This document shows, piece after piece, positions 24,914 through 33,288 of a DNA stretch of 64,000 nt. Location: assembly GCF_009696485.1 (NCBI RefSeq), contig NZ_VULY01000018.1, positions 2,038,001 through 2,102,000 of the forward strand, given 5' to 3'. The notes under the pieces were generated by a model that saw nothing but the letters and a program-made list of their open reading frames with translations, was not told the origin of the DNA and searched no databases. The DNA is from Suipraeoptans intestinalis (GTDB lineage: Bacteria > Bacillota > Clostridia > Lachnospirales > Lachnospiraceae). Made by a program: the position numbers and the translations under genes. Numbering within the stretch: the stretch's first letter is position 1; the number at the start of each line of letters is the position of its first letter.

Positions 24914-26695
24914 GTGACAAAGACAAGAAACAGGCGGAAGATTGTACTTATGGCAGTGAACGCAAAATATATTCATTCGAACCTGGCCGTCTATGACATA
25001 GGCGCCTATACCGGACAGTATCTGAGAAAAAAGGGACTGGAAGAAGAGGCGTCTATTGAGATTGCCGAATATACCATTAACCAGAAGAACGAAGAGATCC
25101 TGGCAGATTTGTATGAAAGAAAACCGGAGCTCCTGGGAATTTCCTGCTATATCTGGAATATTGCCACAGTCAGGTCGATCCTAGCGGACCTGTGGAAGAT
25201 CCTGCCAAAGACCAAAGTGTGGCTAGGAGGACCGGAAGTCGGATTTTCGGGAGAAATTTTGCTGCACCAGTATCCGCAGGTCAGCGGAGTGATCCGGGGA
25301 GAAGGGGAGCATACCTTTGCCCGTCTGGTGGAGGCCCATCTTAGCCGGAAGGAGGAGGGCGAGATTCCGGGACTGCTTCTTCGCAGAGAAACGAAGGAGA
25401 TCCTGTCTACAGGTGAGGCTGCTTTTATGGATCTGGATGCGATTCCTTTCGTATACGAAAATATGGAACAGTTTTTGCATCGGATCATTTACTATGAAAG
25501 CAGCAGGGGATGTCCGTTTTCCTGCAGCTACTGTATGTCCTCCATAGACAGACGGCTGCGGTTCCGCAGTATGGAAAAAGTGTTGGGGGAGCTGCAGTTT
25601 TTCCTGGATCAAAAGGTTCCGCAGGTAAAGTTTGTGGATCGTACCTTTAACTGTCAGAAGGAAAGAAGCAGGCGGATCTGGCAATTCCTGCTGGAACAGG
25701 ACAATCAGGTGACAAATTTCCACTTTGAGATCGGGGCGGATCTGCTGGAAGAAGAGGATCTGGAGCTGATCCGGCAGATGCGGCCGGGGCTGATCCAGCT
25801 GGAGATTGGAGTGCAGTCTACCCATGAAAAGACGCTGCAGGAGATCAACAGATATGCGCCTTTTTCTCAGATTGCTTCTACGGTGACCACCATCAGAAGC
25901 TATGGAAACACCCACCTGCATCTGGATCTGATTGCAGGCCTTCCTTATGAGGACTATCAGACCTTTCAACGTTCGTTTGATCAGGTCTACCGCCTGAAGC
26001 CGACCGCTTTGCAGCTGGGATTTCTGAAAGTCCTGAAGGGAACGCCGATGGAGGCAAAAAGGGAAGCCTACGGCCTAGTACATGGGGCAGACGCGCCCTA
26101 TGAGGTGATCTCCACCAAATGGATATCCTATGAAGAAATCCGAAAGCTGAAGGAGATAGAAGAGATGGTGGAGATTTTTTTCAACAGCTGCCAGTTTTTC
26201 CACACGATCTCACTGTTGGAGCGACAGTTTCAGCGACCCTTTTCTTTCTATGAGGCGCTGGCAGGATTTTACAGAAGAAGAGGATATGTGGGACGTTCCC
26301 ACTCCCGGGAGGAAAGATACAGGCATCTGCTGGAGTTTGGCCTGGAAAAAGGAGAAAACAGCAGCGAAAGGATCCGGGAATGTCTGACGCTGGATTATTA
26401 TCTGCGGGAAAACAGCAAAAAACGGCCGGAATTTGCGGGAAAACAGAAGATCAGCGGAAAGAGTCTGACGGAATTTTACCGCAGGGAAGAGAAAAGGAGA
26501 GACTACCTGAAGCAGGGATATGAACAGTGGGACAGCAAGCAGCTGGAAAGAAGGACACATCTGGAATGGGTCAGCTCCCGGCAGAAAGCCTGGCTGTTTG
26601 ACTATCTGCACAGGGATCCTCTCACCGGAAATGCCACTGTGTTTGAGATCGCATGGGAACAGGCAGAAGACGGATGGGAGAGACAGCGTTCCTGA
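24914..26695 (+). CDS. B12-binding-domain radical SAM protein (DUF4080 type)
   Basis: 593 residues. An N-terminal cobalamin-binding-like Rossmann domain (about 10-145: VNAKYIHSNLAVYDIGAY, LLGISCYIWN, VWLGGPEVGFSG) is followed by a radical SAM barrel with the cluster motif CPFSCSYC (about 201-208), and a C-terminal DUF4080 region. The set of B12-binding and radical SAM domains often means methyl transfer or other difficult C-C or C-S chemistry; members of this subgroup have no firm substrate that I know of. The start is GTG 24914 after GGAGGAAGGA. It ends at a strong bidirectional terminator facing the zinc operon. Confidence 0.9.
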   Translation: MTKTRNRRKIVLMAVNAKYIHSNLAVYDIGAYTGQYLRKKGLEEEASIEIAEYTINQKNEEILADLYERKPELLGISCYIWNIATVRSILADLWKILPKTKVWLGGPEVGFSGEILLHQYPQVSGVIRGEGEHTFARLVEAHLSRKEEGEIPGLLLRRETKEILSTGEAAFMDLDAIPFVYENMEQFLHRIIYYESSRGCPFSCSYCMSSIDRRLRFRSMEKVLGELQFFLDQKVPQVKFVDRTFNCQKERSRRIWQFLLEQDNQVTNFHFEIGADLLEEEDLELIRQMRPGLIQLEIGVQSTHEKTLQEINRYAPFSQIASTVTTIRSYGNTHLHLDLIAGLPYEDYQTFQRSFDQVYRLKPTALQLGFLKVLKGTPMEAKREAYGLVHGADAPYEVISTKWISYEEIRKLKEIEEMVEIFFNSCQFFHTISLLERQFQRPFSFYEALAGFYRRRGYVGRSHSREERYRHLLEFGLEKGENSSERIRECLTLDYYLRENSKKRPEFAGKQKISGKSLTEFYRREEKRRDYLKQGYEQWDSKQLERRTHLEWVSSRQKAWLFDYLHRDPLTGNATVFEIAWEQAEDGWERQRS

Positions 26696-26712
26696 AAGCG
26701 TGATCGGAAAGC

Positions 26713-26766
26713 AAAAAGGAGGACAGCACCGGGCCGATAGAAAAGGCAGGCGCTGTTCTCCTTTTT
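26713..26766. terminator. Bidirectional terminator between the radical SAM gene and the zinc operon
   Basis: AAAAAGGAGGACAGC (26713-26727) pairs with GCTGTTCTCCTTTTT (26752-26766), fifteen pairs with one G-T. A-run and T-run on the two sides serve both convergent units. Confidence 0.85.
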
Positions 26767-26791
26767 CTGGCAGGAGAGGCAAAAAAGCTGT

Positions 26792-27370
26792 TTAAGGAGC
26801 CATTTTGGCGTTAACCAGATGGCAGTAGGTGCGTCCGCTTTCCGTGTAAGTCTGGAATTCTCCCACTACAGTCACTTCCGCTCCCTGCTCCGGATAATCC
26901 TCCGGATACCGGCGGGATTCCTCCAGTACAAATTCCAGTCCCTGGGTACAGCAGGCAGTGGCGTCCGCCACGATCACAGCAAAATAATAGGAATCTTTGG
27001 AAGGCCCCTGGTAGACAGAGAAGGCGCCCTTCATCTTTACACGTTTTCCGGCATACTCCTGGGGAGCGATCATCATCTGGTACACTTCGGAAAACACCAT
27101 GGTGCTGCTGGAAACAGTCAGGTCCACGTCTACCTTTTCGGAAGCGAAAGGATCGGAGGAGGCGTTGTCCTGGGAAACGGAGCCGGAAGCATCGTCCTTG
27201 TCCGTTAGATTGGGATCCTGGGAGGCGTCCTCTAAAACGGCTTCCTTTTTTGCGGCTTCCTTCTTGGAGGAAGAGTCGGAGGCAGGCGTGCCGGAAGAGC
27301 GGCTGCCACTGCAGGCAGTCAAGATGGCGACAACGGACAAAAGAAGAGCACTGGCGATCAATTTTTTCAT
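26792..27370 (-). CDS. Zinc-operon lipoprotein with a DUF1980/YcgQ-C-like domain
   Basis: 192 residues. A signal peptide ends in the lipobox LTAC (Cys20), then an acidic Ser/Asp linker runs to about residue 85. The C-terminal domain (about 85-192) looks like an OB-type fold with YAGKRVKMKGAF, ADATACCTQGLEFVL and VTVVGEFQTYTESG. The ATACC..G.EF motif is what I associate with the C-terminal part of YcgQ/DUF1980 proteins, which sit with zinc-handling genes. The two adjacent cysteines may bind metal. The start at 27370 follows AAGGAG; the longer frame to 27556 lies inside the permease gene. It overlaps that gene by four bases and is last in the operon. Confidence 0.75.
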   Translation of the reverse strand: MKKLIASALLLSVVAILTACSGSRSSGTPASDSSSKKEAAKKEAVLEDASQDPNLTDKDDASGSVSQDNASSDPFASEKVDVDLTVSSSTMVFSEVYQMMIAPQEYAGKRVKMKGAFSVYQGPSKDSYYFAVIVADATACCTQGLEFVLEESRRYPEDYPEQGAEVTVVGEFQTYTESGRTYCHLVNAKMAP

Positions 27371-28221
27371 CGATGAAACACTCCTTTCAAACAGCCTGCC
27401 AGATAAAAGCAGGCAAATCCCAGCAGATCTATGGCCACGATGGTGGATCCCACAGGGGTTCCCAGAAGAATGGAAAGAAGGATCCCCGAGACAGCACAAC
27501 ATACAGAGAAAATAGCGGAACAGATGGTCACTCCCCGAAAGCTTTGGCAGACGCACATGGCAGAAAGCGCAGGGAAAATGATCAGAGCCGAGATCAGAAG
27601 AGAGCCCACCAGATTCATGGAAAGCACAATGATGACGGCGGTAATGACGGCGATGATCAGCTTATAGGAGGACACACGGGTTCCGGTGGCTCTGGCAAAC
27701 TCCTCATCAAAGGTAATGCTGAACAGCTTGTGATAAAACAGCAGAAAAACCGTCAGGACTGCGGCAGACAAAAGGATGCACAGCCATACGTCGGAGAGGG
27801 TCAGAGTCAGGATGGAAGTCGAGCCAAACAGGGTGCTGCACACATCTCCTGCCAGATTGGAGGAGGGGGCAAACAGGTTCATGGCCAGGTATCCAAAAGC
27901 AAGAGATCCGACAGACACCATGGCGATCACCGAGTCCGGGCTGATCTGCCGTCCTTCTTTCCGCTGCAGGAGAAAAACGGCGCAGAGCACCGTAACGACC
28001 AGCACAACCGGAAGCTTGAAGGCAAGGCTTAGTACGGTAGAAAGCGACATGGCAAAAAAGGCAACATTGGAAAGACCGCTTCCGATGAAAGAAAAACGCT
28101 TTAGTACCAGAGTCACGCCCAAAAGAGAAGAGCACAGAGCGATTAGGGTACCGGCAGCCAGTGCATAGCGCACAAAGGGATAGTTCAGGTAATTTCCCAG
28201 TTTATCCAGTACGGGACTCAT
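27367..28221 (-). CDS. znuB: Zinc/manganese ABC transporter permease
   Basis: 284 residues with about eight hydrophobic segments of the ABC-3 (ZnuB/AdcB/MntB) family. The family motif region is seen as GSLAFGYLAMNLFAP and the cytoplasmic DEEFARATGTRVSSYKL, which docks to the ATPase. It imports zinc or manganese together with the genes on both sides: the ATPase (four-base overlap at its start) and the His-rich binding protein. The zinc call is favoured by that His-rich loop; manganese cannot be fully excluded. Confidence 0.9.
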   Translation of the reverse strand: MSPVLDKLGNYLNYPFVRYALAAGTLIALCSSLLGVTLVLKRFSFIGSGLSNVAFFAMSLSTVLSLAFKLPVVLVVTVLCAVFLLQRKEGRQISPDSVIAMVSVGSLAFGYLAMNLFAPSSNLAGDVCSTLFGSTSILTLTLSDVWLCILLSAAVLTVFLLFYHKLFSITFDEEFARATGTRVSSYKLIIAVITAVIIVLSMNLVGSLLISALIIFPALSAMCVCQSFRGVTICSAIFSVCCAVSGILLSILLGTPVGSTIVAIDLLGFACFYLAGCLKGVFHR

Positions 28222-28931
28222 GACAGTACACCTCCTTTTATGGCAAGATAATTCCGTCCGATCCTGCTGTTTTTGTATTCCTGCACAGTGCCGAACCAGG
28301 GACGGTTCCCCAGATGCAAAATGTGACTGGCACAGGTGACGGCTGCAGACATGTCATGGGTGATCATCATGACGGCGGCGCCATCCTTCTGGTTCAGCTC
28401 TGCGATCTGCCGGTACATGTCTGCGGTGGCCTGGGGATCCAATCCGGACACCGGTTCATCCAAAAGCAGCAGCGTCTGAGCCGCACAAAAGGCACGGGCT
28501 AAAAGAACGCGCTGCCTCTGTCCGCCGGAAAGCTGCCGAAAACATCGGTCTGCCAGGGGGAGAACCCCCATTTTTTCCATGGCTGTCAGTGCAAACGCTT
28601 TTTCCTCCGGAAGATAAAAGGGGCGAAGTCCGCATTTTCCCTGAAAGCCGGACAGGACCACTTCTTTTACAGAGGCAGGAAAGTCCTTCTGGACAACGGT
28701 CTGCTGCGGCAGATATCCGATTTCCCGGGCGCTCAGTCCGTCTTCAAACAGGACCTCCCCCGCCAGAGGCGGGAGAAGACCTAAGATGGTTTTCATTAAA
28801 GTTGTTTTTCCGGATCCGTTCTCTCCTACGATACACAGATAGTTTCCCGGTTCTACGGTAAAGTGGATCTGATCCAGAACAGGTCTGGTATCGTATCCGA
28901 CGGCCAGATTCCGAACAGTCAACAGGGCCAT
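28218..28931 (-). CDS. znuC: Zinc ABC transporter ATP-binding protein
   Basis: 237 residues. Walker A GENGSGKTT, Q-loop YLPQQTVV, signature LSGGQRQRVLLARA, Walker B TLLLLDEPVSGLD and switch MITHDMSA are intact. The length fits the ZnuC/AdcC/MntB class. It begins ten bases after the stop of the binding-protein gene and overlaps the permease gene, so the three are made together. Confidence 0.93.
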   Translation of the reverse strand: MALLTVRNLAVGYDTRPVLDQIHFTVEPGNYLCIVGENGSGKTTLMKTILGLLPPLAGEVLFEDGLSAREIGYLPQQTVVQKDFPASVKEVVLSGFQGKCGLRPFYLPEEKAFALTAMEKMGVLPLADRCFRQLSGGQRQRVLLARAFCAAQTLLLLDEPVSGLDPQATADMYRQIAELNQKDGAAVMMITHDMSAAVTCASHILHLGNRPWFGTVQEYKNSRIGRNYLAIKGGVLS

Positions 28932-28941
28932 GACATTCCTC

Positions 28942-30045
28942 CTATTGCAGGGCTTCCTTTAAAATGGCAAGATTATCGGTCATAATGCCAAGGTAGGTAG
29001 CGCCGTTTTTGATATCGTCTTTTGTGACAGACTGCATGGAGTCCAAAGTCAAGATCTTCTGGTTCTTTTCTGCAGTGTTGGCGACGATGGTCTCTGCGAT
29101 TTCATGAGTGGTGCCTTCAATGGTGAGGACGCAGGGAAGCTTCAGTTCATCAGTTTTTTCTGCAAGAAATTTGATGGTTTCAAAGCTGGCTTCCGTTTCG
29201 GCAGAGCAGCCCACAAAGGCAGCGTAATAAGCCAGATGATAGTCCTCTGTCAGATAGCGGAAGGGGAACCGGTCTCCAAACAGCAGAGTCTTGTTGGAAG
29301 CGTTGGAAACAGCCTCTTCATAAGCCTTGTCCAGTTGAGACAAAGATTCCACATAGGTGTCTGCATTTTTGGTATAGGTCTCCTTCTGAGCGGGGTTGAT
29401 GGAAGACAGTGTGGAAGCGATCTCCTTACAGAACAGGCTGGCATTTTTTAAAGAGAGCCATACATGTTCGTCATATTCTTCTTCATGCGCATGCTCTTCC
29501 TGGTGGGAATCCTCTGTGTGAGAATCCTTTTCTTCCTGGTGGGAATCCTCTTCGTGAGAGTCCTCCTCTGTATGGGGATCCTTTTCTGCGGACTCGCTTT
29601 CGTGGTCTGCCTCTTCCGTATCATGGTGATCTTCTTCCTGCATGCCTTCCACTACTTCCTCCGTTTTGGCAGAATCACCCAGGACTTCCATCAGATTGAT
29701 GACTTTTCGGTCCTTGTTGTCTGCATGCGCCAGGGCATCTTCTACCCATTCGTCAGACTCGCCTCCCACATAGATAAACAGATCGCAGTTGGAAATGGCA
29801 ACCAGATCGTCGGCGGTCGGCTGGTAGTTGTGCAGATCCACGCCCTTATCGGCCAGAAGCGTCAGATCTACCTGGTCCTTTTGATCGCCAAGGATCTCAC
29901 GAACCCAGTCATAGGCAGGAAAGATGGTGGTAACGACATGGATCTTCTTTTTGGCGTTTTGTTCGGTATTCGTTTTTGCGGAGCAAGCAGAAAACATGCC
30001 GCTCATAACCAGGACGGTACAAAGTAAAATTGCTATTTTTCTCAT
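28942..30045 (-). CDS. znuA: Zinc-binding lipoprotein of the ABC transporter (ZnuA/AdcA type)
   Basis: 367 residues. The signal peptide ends in a lipobox with Cys21. The cluster A-I fold is clear: TIFPAYDWVREILGD, then ADKGVDLHNYQPTADD with metal ligand His72, a linker helix, GDRFPFRYLTEDY, and a last Asp/Glu segment. A loop at about 140-194 carries some 14 histidines mixed with Asp and Glu, the mark of high-affinity zinc-type proteins; it ends at DEHVW with the second ligand His194. The start at 30045 is set by GGGAGG directly upstream; a longer frame to 30150 has no ribosome site. Confidence 0.93.
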   Translation of the reverse strand: MRKIAILLCTVLVMSGMFSACSAKTNTEQNAKKKIHVVTTIFPAYDWVREILGDQKDQVDLTLLADKGVDLHNYQPTADDLVAISNCDLFIYVGGESDEWVEDALAHADNKDRKVINLMEVLGDSAKTEEVVEGMQEEDHHDTEEADHESESAEKDPHTEEDSHEEDSHQEEKDSHTEDSHQEEHAHEEEYDEHVWLSLKNASLFCKEIASTLSSINPAQKETYTKNADTYVESLSQLDKAYEEAVSNASNKTLLFGDRFPFRYLTEDYHLAYYAAFVGCSAETEASFETIKFLAEKTDELKLPCVLTIEGTTHEIAETIVANTAEKNQKILTLDSMQSVTKDDIKNGATYLGIMTDNLAILKEALQ

Positions 30046-30193
30046 AAAATCCTCCCAATATAAAATAAATGAAATAACTGGTATGATGCCGGCAGGCAAA
30101 GCAGACAGCCAAGACTGCAGGCAAGGCGTCCGAAAAGGCAACGAAAACAAAGCCTATCTGTCAGATAGACGAAAAACGCTGCCCGGAAAGACT

Positions 30194-30490
30194 TCAATGA
30201 GAAAGCTTGACCCTGAGAGTGACCAGAGACTCGATCCGCTTTCCTTCCACGAAAACGGAAGGGCAAAGGAACCGGAAGAGGACCCACACCAAAAGGACGG
30301 CGGCAAAAAAAGCAACATCTCCCAGGGAGTGGACTGTTTGCTCGCACAGAAGGATCCGCTCGCAGGTGGAGCAGTGATGGTGGGTACAAACATGGTGTGA
30401 CTGCACGGAAGGGAAGACAGAAGAAAAGAGCACGACAAAAAAGACTGCGGCTGCAAGCGACAATGCCAATATACGTCTGCGTGTTATCAT
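30194..30490 (-). CDS. Small Cys/His-bearing membrane protein heading the zinc operon
   Basis: 98 residues. A positively charged start (MITRRRIL), one signal-like hydrophobic stretch (about 8-28), a short exposed part with SHHVCTHHHCSTCERILLCEQ (about 31-51, cut here to its metal-like residues: HH, C, HHH, C, C, C), a second hydrophobic segment (about 57-75), and a basic tail. The His/Cys patch outside the membrane suggests zinc handling. The ribosome site GGGAGGGA precedes the ATG and a good promoter lies 29 bases above it, so it is first in the unit. I do not recognise a named family; its role is inferred from the neighbours. Confidence 0.7.
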   Translation of the reverse strand: MITRRRILALSLAAAVFFVVLFSSVFPSVQSHHVCTHHHCSTCERILLCEQTVHSLGDVAFFAAVLLVWVLFRFLCPSVFVEGKRIESLVTLRVKLSH

Positions 30491-30518
30491 GCCAGATCCC
30501 TCCCGAAGCTTTTACTCT

Positions 30519-30547
30519 ATCATATCATCATGTGCCGGGGGATACAA
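30519..30547 (-). promoter_or_regulatory. Promoter of the zinc operon
   Basis: On the minus strand: TTGTAT (30542-30547), 17 bases, TATGAT (30519-30524). No clear Zur or AdcR box covers it; a partial AdcR-like TAACTGGT lies later, at 30075-30082, before znuA. Confidence 0.65.
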
Positions 30548-30577
30548 GATGGAAGAAGGGATTTGGGATTTTGGCGA

Positions 30578-30606
30578 TTGTGCTTTTCCCTGCGGTTTGG
30601 TAAGAT
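30578..30606 (+). promoter_or_regulatory. Promoter of the sugar-sensing operon
   Basis: TTGTGC (30578-30583), 17 bases, TAAGAT (30601-30606), giving a leader of about 125 bases before ATG 30738. It is divergent from the zinc promoter 31 bases away. Confidence 0.6.
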
Positions 30607-30737
30607 ACAGGCAAAGATATCTGCAGAAGCAAGCCGGGTCAGACAGGCTGGAGGGCGGATGCAGGACGTGAAGCAGGAGCAGGCAGACAGGCTGAAAAAG
30701 TCTGTCAAAACCATACAGGAAGAGGCGGAAGAAGGCC

Positions 30738-31799
30738 ATGTGGGAGCGAGTGGGAAAAGATCAAAAAAGGAAAGCGGCAGGGAATGCGAAGGACAAAAAG
30801 AAGAGGATCCTTTTTCTGGCAGGAGGGATCCTGGGGTGCCTAGTGCTTGGAGGGATCCTGACTGTCTGGCTGTTTGCCGGAAAGCACACGGAAAGCAAAA
30901 AGGCCGGAGAGGGGAAGCCGTATCATGCCCACTATGTACTGATCGCAGAAAGCATGGAAGACCGGCAGTGGGAAACCCTGTACCAGGAAATGAAGGAGCA
31001 GGGGGCCGCATCCGGGATCTATGTGGAGTGCCTGAATCAGACGTTTCCCCAGGAGTATACCAGGGAAGATTATTTGAAGATAGCCGTTTCCATGCAGGTG
31101 GATGGGATCATTCTGGAGGGAGAGGACGATCAGAAGCTGAACGGACTGGTAGATCAGGCCGTAGACAGGGAAATACCGGTGATCACCCTAATGACAGACT
31201 GCGAGGGGAGCAAAAGGCAGTGCTTTATTGAGATGGGGAAATACAATCTGGGGCGGGAGTATGCAAGACAGATCATAGAAACGGTTACCAAGGATACCCA
31301 GAAGGTACTGGTTTTGGTACACAGTGTAAAAAAGGACAACAGCCAGAACCTGATCCTGGGAGGGATCAGGGATACCCTGAAAAATGAAGGGAACCATCTG
31401 AACCTGGAGCTGGAAACCCAGGTGGTGGAAAACAGTGAGTTTGATTCGGCGCAGATGATCCGACAGCGGATTTTAAGCGGCTCAGACATTCCGGACATTC
31501 TGATCTGTCTGAACGATCAGGATACTACCAGCGTCTATCAGGTACTGGCAGACTATAATATGCTGAAAACGGTGAAGCTGATCGGCACGTCTACGGAGGA
31601 TCTGATCCTCAACGGCATCAGAAAAGGGTCGGTGCTTTCGGTGATCCAGCCGGATGCAGCCCAGGCCGGAAGAAAATGTCTGGAGGCTTTGGAAAATTAC
31701 AGGGAAAACGGACATGTCAGCGACTATATGGCGCTGGATGCAAAAGTGATCCATGAAGAAAATGTAAAGGAGTATCTGGCGGATGAAACAGCAAAGTAG
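30738..31799 (+). CDS. Membrane-anchored periplasmic-binding-type sugar sensor (XylFII-like)
   Basis: 353 residues. A basic cytoplasmic start, one membrane anchor (about 22-47) and a type I periplasmic-binding domain outside (HAHYVLIAESMEDRQWETL, then VDGIILEGEDD, IPVITLMTD, ILICLNDQDTTSVYQ, VIQPDAAQAGRKCLE). The anchor has no lipobox. In Clostridium beijerinckii the XylFII protein binds xylose outside the cell and activates the LytS kinase; this gene has the same build and sits directly before a LytS-type kinase, overlapping it by 17 bases. The sugar itself cannot be read from the sequence. No strong ribosome site is seen before the ATG. Confidence 0.8.
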   Translation: MWERVGKDQKRKAAGNAKDKKKRILFLAGGILGCLVLGGILTVWLFAGKHTESKKAGEGKPYHAHYVLIAESMEDRQWETLYQEMKEQGAASGIYVECLNQTFPQEYTREDYLKIAVSMQVDGIILEGEDDQKLNGLVDQAVDREIPVITLMTDCEGSKRQCFIEMGKYNLGREYARQIIETVTKDTQKVLVLVHSVKKDNSQNLILGGIRDTLKNEGNHLNLELETQVVENSEFDSAQMIRQRILSGSDIPDILICLNDQDTTSVYQVLADYNMLKTVKLIGTSTEDLILNGIRKGSVLSVIQPDAAQAGRKCLEALENYRENGHVSDYMALDAKVIHEENVKEYLADETAK

Positions 31800-33288
31800 A
31801 CCCAAATATCCCATGAAGCTCCAGATGCGCATCCTGCTGGTCTGCCTGCTGACCTTTGTGACCGGCTTTGCGGTAACCGGATACCTGAACATGAAAAACA
31901 GCAGCATCCTGAAGCAGATCGAAAAGACTTATTTCGGGAATCAGCTGCTGATGAAAAACCAGGAGATCCTGCAGAACATCCAGGGAGACGTCAACGAATA
32001 TCTCAATACCAAGAGCACGAAATCCCTGTCGGATTACTATGACAAGGAAAGCGAGTATCGAAAGCTTCTGAAATCCTTCAACACCGGGATGACAGGAAAT
32101 GAAGAGTTGATGATGGAAAAAAATATCTATCATATGTCCGAATCTTATCTGGAGGTGGCGGCAGCGGCGATCCAGGCAAAAAGAGGAAGAGATATCGAAG
32201 AATACCGGAAACGGTACGAGGCTTTGACGGAACAGTATGAATACCTCTCGGCAGCGATCTATACGTTAAACAACCGTAAATTTGAGAAAAATTCTGCGGC
32301 TTACGAGGAGATCGCGGCAGTGACCAGACAGAACGGGATCAAAAATGCGGTGTTGATCGCAGTGACCGCCGTGCTGAATATGCTGCTGGTGCTGCTGTTG
32401 ACGGGAAGACTGGTGAAGCCATTGAAAAATCTGGTGGAGGCGTCCAAAAAAGTAGGTACAGGAAATCTGGAGATCCAGCTGACAGAAACAGGCAGGCAGG
32501 ATGAGATCGACGTGGTGATGCACGCGTTCAACCAGATGGTTTTCAGTCTGAAGCAGTATATCCTGGATCAGCAGGAAAGCCTGCAAAGAGAAAACGCTAT
32601 GAAGGAAAAAGCCATTTTGGCGGAGAGTCACCTAAAGGATGCCCAGCTAAAATATCTGCGGGCACAGATCAACCCCCACTTTCTGTTTAATACGCTGAAT
32701 GCCGGTGCTCAGCTCGCCATGATGGAAGAGGCGGACGGAACCTACCGCTATCTGCATACAGTGGCAGATTTTTACCGCTATGCAGCGCAGCAGGACAGTG
32801 GAGTCGTCACGGTGGAAAAGGAGATCGAGCTGATCGACGATTACATGTACATTTTGAATGTAAGATATTCAGGGGAGATCGCCTATGAGAAAAAGGTCGA
32901 TCCGTCCGTGCTGGAGTACCGGATGCCGGGAATGATCCTGCAGCCTATCGTAGAAAACTGCGTCAAACACGGGCTGGGAGAACTGGAAACCGGAAAGAAG
33001 ATCACGCTGGAGGCTGTCTGTGAGGAAGACCAGATCGCTATTTCCGTCCGGGACAACGGAGTGGGGATGAAGCAGGAGCTGATCCGGAGGCTTTTGAAAG
33101 TGGACCGGCGGACGGAGGTGGAGGAATCTATTTCCGAATCGGGAGGGATCGGTATGAAAAATGTGATCGCAAGACTGCGGATGTACTATGACCGGGATGA
33201 TATTATGGAAATCACCAGCACAGAAGAACACATGGGAACAGAAGTGACCTTATATTTGCCGATAGGAAGGAAAGAAGACCGTGTATAA
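31783..33288 (+). CDS. LytS/YesM-type sensor histidine kinase
   Basis: 501 residues. Two membrane segments (about 15-36 and 188-208) enclose a helical extracellular domain. A HAMP domain (about 210-262) leads to the His_kinase motif AQINPHFLFNTLN with His299, and a GHKL ATPase with PIVENCVKHGLG, VRDNGVGM and GGIGMKNV. It should phosphorylate the YesN-type regulator and takes its signal from the binding-protein sensor before it. Overlaps: 17 bases with the sensor gene and 8 bases with the regulator gene. Confidence 0.92.
   Translation: MKQQSRPKYPMKLQMRILLVCLLTFVTGFAVTGYLNMKNSSILKQIEKTYFGNQLLMKNQEILQNIQGDVNEYLNTKSTKSLSDYYDKESEYRKLLKSFNTGMTGNEELMMEKNIYHMSESYLEVAAAAIQAKRGRDIEEYRKRYEALTEQYEYLSAAIYTLNNRKFEKNSAAYEEIAAVTRQNGIKNAVLIAVTAVLNMLLVLLLTGRLVKPLKNLVEASKKVGTGNLEIQLTETGRQDEIDVVMHAFNQMVFSLKQYILDQQESLQRENAMKEKAILAESHLKDAQLKYLRAQINPHFLFNTLNAGAQLAMMEEADGTYRYLHTVADFYRYAAQQDSGVVTVEKEIELIDDYMYILNVRYSGEIAYEKKVDPSVLEYRMPGMILQPIVENCVKHGLGELETGKKITLEAVCEEDQIAISVRDNGVGMKQELIRRLLKVDRRTEVEESISESGGIGMKNVIARLRMYYDRDDIMEITSTEEHMGTEVTLYLPIGRKEDRV

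Noticed and set aside
27250-28032. A 260-codon plus-strand ORF opposite the zinc permease
   Set aside because: It is a His/Gln/Gly-rich mirror of the permease gene with no ribosome site.
30075-30082. TAACTGGT before znuA as an AdcR operator
   Set aside because: Only eight of twelve consensus positions match and no good promoter lies next to it.
30530-31231. A 233-codon plus-strand ORF over the zinc/sugar promoter region
   Set aside because: It runs across the promoters and then overlaps the sensor gene in another frame, giving a Gly/Arg-rich product typical of a shadow frame.
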